NCBI GenBank assembly: GCA_031279155.1 | Contig: JAITJB010000095.1 | Span: 1 to 7,950 of the forward strand | Reading direction: 5' to 3' | Length of the DNA: 7,950 nucleotides | From: Deltaproteobacteria bacterium | GTDB lineage: Bacteria > Desulfobacterota > Desulfarculia > Adiutricales > Adiutricaceae | Shown here: positions 1 to 5,039 of the stretch, in pieces | Numbering within the stretch: the first letter of the stretch is position 1 | Layout: each line of letters opens with the position of its first letter | Notes under the pieces: model-generated | Databases searched by the model: none | What the model saw: the letters and a program-made list of their open reading frames with translations, nothing else | What the model was told of the DNA's origin: nothing | Position numbers and translations under genes: made by a program

Positions 1-2938
1 CGCCGGTTTTGTCAATGGAACCATAGATTTTACTTCTGAACTCTCAGCTACGCCCGAGCGTAGGAAATATTTTTTCATGAGCCAGGCCATCGCCGAGCGG
101 ACTATTAAGATAACCCGCCTCCGCGACGCTACGCCTCTTAATATTTTAAAAAACTCCAAAACGATTGTCTTTGGCTTTTTAGATGGGGCCACGACCCAAA
201 ATCTCATTAGATCTTTAAGTCCCTATGATTACGAGACCCAAACGGTCACTAGTTTTGAGCAGGCCTGGCAGGCCTTATCGAGCGGGCGTATAGACGCCTT
301 CTTAGATGAGTCGACCTCCGGCCCGGCCTTCGACGCCCATCCGGAAGTTGAGACGCTCGATTTTTTTCCGGTCATCTACTCTCCGGTTTCTCTATCTACG
401 GCTAATAGCGATTTTGAGGCCATCATAACCGTCTTAGATAAGGCCTTAGACGCCGGGGCCATCAAAACTCTGACGGGCTTTTATAACTTAGGCGAGCGAG
501 AGTATTTGCGGCTTAAGTTTAATCAAAGCCTAAACCCTGAAGAACGACTCTATTTAGACGAACTAAAGGCCACTAAAAAACCCGTCTTGTTTGGGGCTGA
601 GTGGGACAACTATCCCATCAGCTTCTTTAACGAGGAGGAAAATCAGTTTCAGGGCAGCGCCTTAGACGTCATAGAAAAAATACGAGATATCTCTGGTATA
701 AATTTTCAGCTCTACAATCATGAGCGGCTGACCTGGCCGCATTTGTTGGAGATTTTAGAGGGCGGTAAGGTTAGCTTCATAACCGAAGTCATTCCGACCG
801 ATGACCGCCAGGGCCGCTTTTTGTGGCCAAAAAATAGCTTTCAGACCGACAACTACGCCCTCTTATCCAAAGAATCCACGCCAGACGTCTATTTAAACGA
901 GGTCTTGTTTTCCTCCGTTGGCTTAATCCAGGGTACGGCCTACGCTGAGCACTTTTTGAAATGGTTTCCGGAGCACAAGTATCTGAGCAGTTACCTAACC
1001 AACGATGACGGCTTTAAAGCCTTAGAAGACGGTAAAATCGATCTCTTGATGGGCACCCGCAACTTAAACCTCTCCATGACCAATTACCGAGAGAAGACCG
1101 GGTTTAAGCTAAATTTCATATTTACCTTTACCTTTGACTCCACCTTTGGCTTTAATATTAATGAGCGCATCTTGACCAGCATTTTTGATAAGGCTCTGCC
1201 CTTAGTTGATACAAGGCTCATTTCTGACCGCTGGAACCGTAGGACTTTTGATTATAACGCAAAACTTGCTCGCTCGAGGGTCCCGTGGCTGGTGGGCGTT
1301 ACATCACTAATGCTAGCTCTATTGGTTCTGACGGTAATGCTCCTGCGCCAAGGGCGCATTAACAGCCAAAAGCTTGAAGCTATTGTTCTCGAAAGGACCA
1401 AAGAACTGGCCACTCAAACGGAAGCCGCTAAAGTAGCCTCCCGGGCTAAGGGCGATTTTTTGGCCCGGATGAGTCATGAGATCCGCACCCCCATGAACGC
1501 CATCATCGGCATGGCTGAACTGGCCTTAAGGGAGAAGATCTCCGATGAAGCTTCCGAAATGGTAGCTAATATTCGTCAAGCCGGAAATTCTTTATTGGCC
1601 ATCATTAACGACATCTTAGATCTATCTAAAATCGAATCAGGCAAGATGGAGATTGTCGAGCAGCCTTATCATTTTAGTTCCCTCATCCAAGATACCATTA
1701 GCGTTATCGGGACAAGGTTATCTGATAGCCAGTTAGAATTTTACGTTGAAGTTGATAGCAAGCTTCCTAGCGAATTGATAGGCGATGAGGTGCGCACCAG
1801 GCAGATACTTTTAAATTTACTGTCCAATGCCTGTAAGTACACTAGCCAAGGCCATATCAACCTTAGAATTGAAGGGGAGAGCCATAATGGAGTGGCCACT
1901 TTAAGTTTTAAGGTCGTTGACACTGGCCGAGGCATAAAGGCCGAAGATCTCGATAAGCTCTTTGTGGACTTTAGTCAATTTGATCAAAACGCCAACAAAG
2001 GTATCGAGGGCACGGGCTTGGGCCTGGCCATCTCCCGAAACCTAGCCTGCATGATGGGCGGTCAGATCAAGGTAGAAAGTCTTTATGGTTCCGGCAGCAC
2101 CTTTACGGCTATCGTCAAGCAGCGCTATATTTCTTGCCCGCCGCTTTCGGCCATTAAAAATCAGGCCAAGGCTTCTGTCATTGTAGTTGATTCTGACCCT
2201 CTATTTACCGAGTCCCTCAAGTGGACCTTAGAAAACTTAGGGGCAACGAAAATAACCACTGTTAAAACTAGCGATCTTAAAGAAATTCTGGCCGAAGCAT
2301 CTCACCGCTTTTTGTTCGCTAAAATTAAAGTAGCCACCGAGGTAAATGATTTAGTGAACGCATCGGGTCACAAAATTCACTCGGTTTTTGTGGCGCCCCC
2401 GGGATCTAGAGCCAAGCTCGACCAAAGGGCCGTCTACCTTAGCGGGCCATTATTTTGTTTGTCAGTAGCCAATATCTTAAACGACGCTCGTCCTACCGGA
2501 AGTCAGCGCCAGAGAGCCGGTAAAGTCTCCTTTACGGCCCCGGGGATTAAGGTTTTAGTCGTAGACGATCTGGAAATCAACCTTAAAGTCGTTAAGGGCT
2601 TACTCATGCCCTTTAAGCTAGATGTCGATTCAGCTATCTCGGGACCTGAGGCCATAAGACTTGTCGAAAACAACCAATACGATCTGATCTTTATGGACCA
2701 CATGATGCCCGAAATGGACGGCTTAGAAACCACCAAGAGAATCCGAAAGCTTAATAACGCCGAAAACATTCCCATCATCGCCCTTACGGCCAACGCCGTC
2801 TCAGGCATCCGCGAGATGTTTTTAGAAAACGGCATGAACGATTTTATCTCTAAACCCATTGAGGTCCATAAACTCGAAGAAGCCCTGGCCAAATGGATCC
2901 CGGCTGAGAAAAAATACCCTGTCGAGCTTCCATCGTAA
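1..2938 (+). CDS. Hybrid sensor histidine kinase with periplasmic solute-binding sensor domains, 5'-truncated by the window edge
   Basis: A membrane sensor that probably binds a small solute outside the cytoplasm and starts a phosphorelay. The frame is open from base 2; the 25 codons before the ATG at 77 read as solute-binding (SBP_bac_3-like) sequence, with an IDFTSELSATPERR motif running into MSQAIAERTIK, so the ATG at 77 is internal and the real start with any signal peptide lies to the left. Numbering from that ATG: end of a first binding domain to about 140; a second at about 167-390; one membrane helix at about 402-423; HisKA with phosphoacceptor H467 in MSHEIRTPMNAI; HATPase with N584, DTGRGI (615-620) and GTGLGL (645-650); a degenerate receiver at about 699-803 lacking the phosphoacceptor Asp and with Gly-Pro where Lys-Pro is usual; an intact receiver at about 824-940 with D830/D831, D874, T904 and K926. 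The family is clear. The ligand and the output partner are unknown; no response regulator is in view. Confidence 0.93.
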   Translation, partial: AGFVNGTIDFTSELSATPERRKYFFMSQAIAERTIKITRLRDATPLNILKNSKTIVFGFLDGATTQNLIRSLSPYDYETQTVTSFEQAWQALSSGRIDAFLDESTSGPAFDAHPEVETLDFFPVIYSPVSLSTANSDFEAIITVLDKALDAGAIKTLTGFYNLGEREYLRLKFNQSLNPEERLYLDELKATKKPVLFGAEWDNYPISFFNEEENQFQGSALDVIEKIRDISGINFQLYNHERLTWPHLLEILEGGKVSFITEVIPTDDRQGRFLWPKNSFQTDNYALLSKESTPDVYLNEVLFSSVGLIQGTAYAEHFLKWFPEHKYLSSYLTNDDGFKALEDGKIDLLMGTRNLNLSMTNYREKTGFKLNFIFTFTFDSTFGFNINERILTSIFDKALPLVDTRLISDRWNRRTFDYNAKLARSRVPWLVGVTSLMLALLVLTVMLLRQGRINSQKLEAIVLERTKELATQTEAAKVASRAKGDFLARMSHEIRTPMNAIIGMAELALREKISDEASEMVANIRQAGNSLLAIINDILDLSKIESGKMEIVEQPYHFSSLIQDTISVIGTRLSDSQLEFYVEVDSKLPSELIGDEVRTRQILLNLLSNACKYTSQGHINLRIEGESHNGVATLSFKVVDTGRGIKAEDLDKLFVDFSQFDQNANKGIEGTGLGLAISRNLACMMGGQIKVESLYGSGSTFTAIVKQRYISCPPLSAIKNQAKASVIVVDSDPLFTESLKWTLENLGATKITTVKTSDLKEILAEASHRFLFAKIKVATEVNDLVNASGHKIHSVFVAPPGSRAKLDQRAVYLSGPLFCLSVANILNDARPTGSQRQRAGKVSFTAPGIKVLVVDDLEINLKVVKGLLMPFKLDVDSAISGPEAIRLVENNQYDLIFMDHMMPEMDGLETTKRIRKLNNAENIPIIALTANAVSGIREMFLENGMNDFISKPIEVHKLEEALAKWIPAEKKYPVELPS

Positions 2939-3131
2939 GATTCTTAAGCCCTCTGAGCCTGCTAGGCCCTTCAGGCCATCCAAACCATCCGAGCCCTCCA
3001 GGCCATTTAAACCATCCAAGCTCTCCAAACTCCTTAAGTCCGCTAAGCCTTCTTAAGCCCTCCAAGCCTCTAACCCCGCTAAACCCCTTAAGCCTTCCAA
3101 GCCCCCTAATACTCGAAGGCGCTTCTAAATC
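2939..3131. repeat. Convergent intergenic region filled by a degenerate 9-bp tandem array
   Basis: Between the stop codons of the kinase and the Y-P-x-G gene, bases 2943 to about 3105 can be cut into about 18 consecutive units close to TCCAAGCCC on the + strand (for example TCCAAACCA at 2979, TCCGAGCCC at 2988, TCCAGGCCA at 2997, TCCAAGCTC at 3015, TCCAAACTC at 3024, TCCAAGCCT at 3061). One unit, at 3051-3060, is 10 bp and shifts the phase. The array is pyrimidine-rich on the + strand and diverged, so it is not recent. I see no convincing intrinsic terminator: only short 4-bp stems such as GAAG-GCG-CTTC near 3115-3125, without a T tract. Confidence 0.85.
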
Positions 3132-4355
3132 TTACCTGATAATACGCATTGGCTTGACAGATACCTGACCGCCTGGGAGAGGCCATGAGCTTCCCGGGTC
3201 ATCGGGCAAGGACGATCGGATCTGGACGGTATGAGCGCTAAACTCTAAATTTATCGGAAAGTATTGGGTGCTATATTCGCTTAAAGGGTTAAGCCTCCCC
3301 ATGGGCCGGAAAACCTCTGTTTGGCCGCTATGACCGGCGTTTTCCCAGCGTATAACGCTTAAAGTTGTAAGCTTATTAATTTTCCCATCAAGATCAAAAC
3401 CTAAGCTGCCTTCAAAGAAGCCTAGAGCCATGGGGTCAAAAGCGGAAATCTCACCCCATGGTGTAGGGACGACTATTTCCTTGGCCGGTTCTAAGGTTTT
3501 TAGCCGGCCGTCAGGATAAAACGAGAGGCTAAGCCTAGCCTTAATAGGCCCGATGGGCGTAGGTATTGTAGCCGTCTCACCTGGCCAAAGGCTTAGGCTT
3601 TTTAGAGATCCGCTGGGATAAAAGAAGACCGCTGAAAGAAGAAAATTTGAAACAAAGCTACCGTCAAAAAGGGTTATCTGGCAGGGCTGATTTAAGGCCC
3701 TTTCGTCTTTAAGAGTCCAGTAAGCTGATATCCGGCCATCTAAGGGGAACAAGGCCCTGATAGCCCCATTGGGATACCAGGCGATCCTCTCAACGTTAAG
3801 CCTAAACTCCCCGGACTTTATGGAGTTTAGGTTTTTGGCGTTTTGATTGTTGGCTACTTGATCATTTACGTTTTGGTTATTTACGTGTTGGCAATTTGCT
3901 ACTTGATCATTTGCCCCCTGGTCATTTGAACACCGGTTATTTGCGTCTTGAGCATTCGCTCCCTGGCCATTTGCTCCCTGGCCATTTGCCCACTGGCAAT
4001 TTGCTACTTGATCATTTGCGCCTTGATCATTTGCACACTGGCCATTTGCTCCCTCCCCATTAACCCACTGGCGATTTAAACCGATATTTTTTGGTCCAGA
4101 GATTTGGCTTTGTTTCTCTAACCTAAGGCTTTTAAGATTACCATCAGGGTAGAAGGTGACCGATGCGGCGTGCTTGCGGCGAGCTTCTCCCCATGTGTAA
4201 GCCGGGATGAGCGGACCACTTGGGGTTTCTAGGGTATTGGGAAGCAAAAACCTAACCGATCTAATTGAGCCTTGGGGATAGAATTCGGTTTCCCCAACCC
4301 CGTAGAGGCTTCCTATGGGGCTATCTAAGGCGCCTTTATGGAAGTCTACGTACAT
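3132..4355 (-). CDS. Protein of unknown function with repeated Y-P-x-G (MORN/YwqK-like) motifs and an Asn/Gln pentapeptide insert
   Basis: 407 residues, function not recognised. It is built from recurring strand-turn motifs of the form aromatic-Y-P-x-G-x-(L/I)-(K/R)-x-L: FYPQGSIRSV (25-34), FYPDGNLKSL (68-77), WYPNGAIRAL (193-202), FYPSGSLKSL (245-254) and FYPDGRLKTL (279-288), plus weaker copies near 320 (FDLDGKINKL) and 349 (FRPMGRLNPL). TP-x-G segments (44-47, 266-269, 298-301) recur between them. This resembles MORN/YwqK-type beta-hairpin repeats and suggests an elongated beta structure. No signal peptide or membrane helix is evident, so it is probably cytoplasmic. Residues 95-174 are a 16-unit pentapeptide array that interrupts the regular pattern. 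The ATG at 4355 overlaps the end of the anfO-like gene by 10 bp (ATGTACGTAG holds both start and stop) and has an AGGA ribosome site 9 bases upstream, implying translational coupling. A role in nitrogenase maturation or regulation is inferred from context only. Confidence 0.85.
   Translation of the reverse strand: MYVDFHKGALDSPIGSLYGVGETEFYPQGSIRSVRFLLPNTLETPSGPLIPAYTWGEARRKHAASVTFYPDGNLKSLRLEKQSQISGPKNIGLNRQWVNGEGANGQCANDQGANDQVANCQWANGQGANGQGANAQDANNRCSNDQGANDQVANCQHVNNQNVNDQVANNQNAKNLNSIKSGEFRLNVERIAWYPNGAIRALFPLDGRISAYWTLKDERALNQPCQITLFDGSFVSNFLLSAVFFYPSGSLKSLSLWPGETATIPTPIGPIKARLSLSFYPDGRLKTLEPAKEIVVPTPWGEISAFDPMALGFFEGSLGFDLDGKINKLTTLSVIRWENAGHSGQTEVFRPMGRLNPLSEYSTQYFPINLEFSAHTVQIRSSLPDDPGSSWPLPGGQVSVKPMRIIR
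3834..4073 (-). repeat. 15-bp tandem array, 16 units, encoding x-Q-x-A-N pentapeptides
   Basis: It encodes residues 95-174 of the Y-P-x-G protein as sixteen gapless pentapeptides: RQWVN, GEGAN, GQCAN, DQGAN, DQVAN, CQWAN, GQGAN, GQGAN, AQDAN, NRCSN, DQGAN, DQVAN, CQHVN, NQNVN, DQVAN, NQNAK. The Asn in position 5 is kept in all but the last, and Gln in position 2 in nearly all. On the + strand the unit approximates CATTTGCTCCCTGGC. The segment DQGAN-DQVAN-CQ occurs twice, 35 residues apart, which hints at a seven-unit higher-order duplication. The composition suggests a flexible or disordered polar linker. Confidence 0.92.
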
Positions 4356-4975
4356 TGTAAGTTGTCCTGAAAAATTCTGATCATTAAATTCGTACCAATC
4401 TTGACTGTTTCAGAAGCTAGCTTAAGGTTGGCTAGTTCTTCTTTTAGCCAAGGCGGGAAGTGATTAAAAAATAGCCTCAACTCCAAAAAGGGTACTTCAC
4501 GTAAAAAAGGAATGAGGATTTTTTTGGAGGTAAGTTGTGGGTAAACGGCTAAAGCCGTGTTCATATCAAACTCGTACATGCCGCTATCTGGCTCGATGGG
4601 CATCGGGCTAGTGGGGATCTCTAAGATTATGGGCTCTAGGGAATCGGCGGCTAGTTCGCTTAAGCACTCGGGGACAAAATCCTCCATCTGATAGAGATCT
4701 ATCCCCTGACGAGTCAGGATTTCGCAGACGATGCCAGCAAATGAGCTTCCCACTATCATTGATATGCCGTCAAAAGAAAATGAGAGCTTTTCCACCTCTT
4801 GCCTAACCTGGGCCGGGGTTTGGGCCCGTATAGGCTCAAAAGGGAGGTTTAAAATAAGATCCCATTGGCCTAAATTTTCTTGGTAGATATCGATGGAACT
4901 AGCCTTAAAAAAATCCGAGAGCTTACCGTCTGGGCCCCTGATGACGGCGGCTTTGAGTAGATTTTGTGAGTCCAT
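4346..4975 (-). CDS. anfO: AnfO-family nitrogenase accessory protein
   Basis: 209 residues, soluble, probably cytoplasmic. The best marker is the C-terminal block at 149-181: TSKKILIPFLREVPFLELRL followed by NHFPPWLKEEL. This matches the conserved AnfO signature (TSKQ-x-LLPFL, then a HVPPWF-like motif) as I recall it. The N-terminal half also fits: a first strand with a PDGKLSDFF turn, a WDLILNLPFE segment (38-47) and GIVCEILTRQGIDLYQMED (81-99), which corresponds to the 'G-x-x-x-x-x-L-x-x-x-G' region before the family's acidic linker. AnfO was defined in the anfHDGKOR cluster of Azotobacter iron-only nitrogenase, where it is an accessory factor; its biochemical activity is not well settled, and homologues may also occur in other nitrogenase clusters. 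I chose the ATG at 4975 because GGAGA lies 6 bases upstream. A longer frame beginning with TTG at 4990 would place that ribosome site inside the gene. It lies 64 bp downstream of nifN-B and overlaps the Y-P-x-G gene. Confidence 0.8.
   Translation of the reverse strand: MDSQNLLKAAVIRGPDGKLSDFFKASSIDIYQENLGQWDLILNLPFEPIRAQTPAQVRQEVEKLSFSFDGISMIVGSSFAGIVCEILTRQGIDLYQMEDFVPECLSELAADSLEPIILEIPTSPMPIEPDSGMYEFDMNTALAVYPQLTSKKILIPFLREVPFLELRLFFNHFPPWLKEELANLKLASETVKIGTNLMIRIFQDNLQCT
4365..4368 (-). promoter_or_regulatory. Ribosome binding site for the Y-P-x-G gene
   Basis: AGGA (TCCT on the + strand) lies 9 bases before the ATG at 4355, inside the last codons of the anfO-like gene. It supports this ATG as the true start despite the overlap. 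Confidence 0.6.
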
Positions 4976-4981
4976 AAATAT

Positions 4982-4986
4982 TCTCC
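4982..4986 (-). promoter_or_regulatory. Ribosome binding site that decides the anfO-like start
   Basis: GGAGA on the minus strand is followed by 6 bases and then ATG (4975-4973). This is the strongest Shine-Dalgarno match in the operon and excludes the in-frame TTG at 4990 as the start. Confidence 0.7.
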
Positions 4987-5009
4987 ACAAAAGAAGCTTA
5001 AATTTTGCT

Positions 5010-5027
5010 AGCTAAAAGATTTTAGCT
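5010..5027. other. Inverted repeat between nifN-B and the anfO-like gene
   Basis: AGCTAAAA-GA-TTTTAGCT is a perfect 8-bp inverted repeat with a 2-base centre (about 7 bp of usable stem with a 4-base loop). It sits 13 bp past the nifN-B stop. On the + strand it is followed by a T-rich stretch, but no + strand gene ends here. On the transcribed minus strand the following bases (TAGCAAAATTT) are not a clean U tract. It could be a weak or attenuating hairpin, an mRNA processing or stability stem, or just AT-rich chance. Confidence 0.35.
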
Positions 5028-5039
5028 TTTCTTTAATTT

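Noticed and set aside
1741..2892. Minus-strand open frames of 64 and 129 residues inside the kinase
   Set aside because: They are antisense to strongly conserved histidine kinase and receiver motifs, with no recognisable protein features.
2859..3056. + strand open frame rich in Pro-Ser-Lys as a separate small gene
   Set aside because: It starts inside the kinase gene in another frame and owes its openness to the repeat. It is kept only as a possible frameshift extension in the findings.
2822..3065. Minus-strand open frames with Gly-Leu-x triplets (DGLDGLKGL) resembling collagen- or leucine-rich repeats
   Set aside because: They are the complementary reading of the 9-bp array, run into the kinase gene on the opposite strand, and have no ribosome site. 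Period-9 DNA is open in several frames automatically.
4976..4990. Longer anfO-like protein starting at TTG 4990
   Set aside because: The five extra codons contain the GGAGA ribosome site of the ATG at 4975, and TTG itself has no Shine-Dalgarno match.
5010..5027. Intrinsic terminator after nifN-B
   Set aside because: The stem is AT-rich with a 2-base centre and lacks a U tract on the transcribed minus strand. The next gene is 64 bp away on the same strand, so read-through is more likely.
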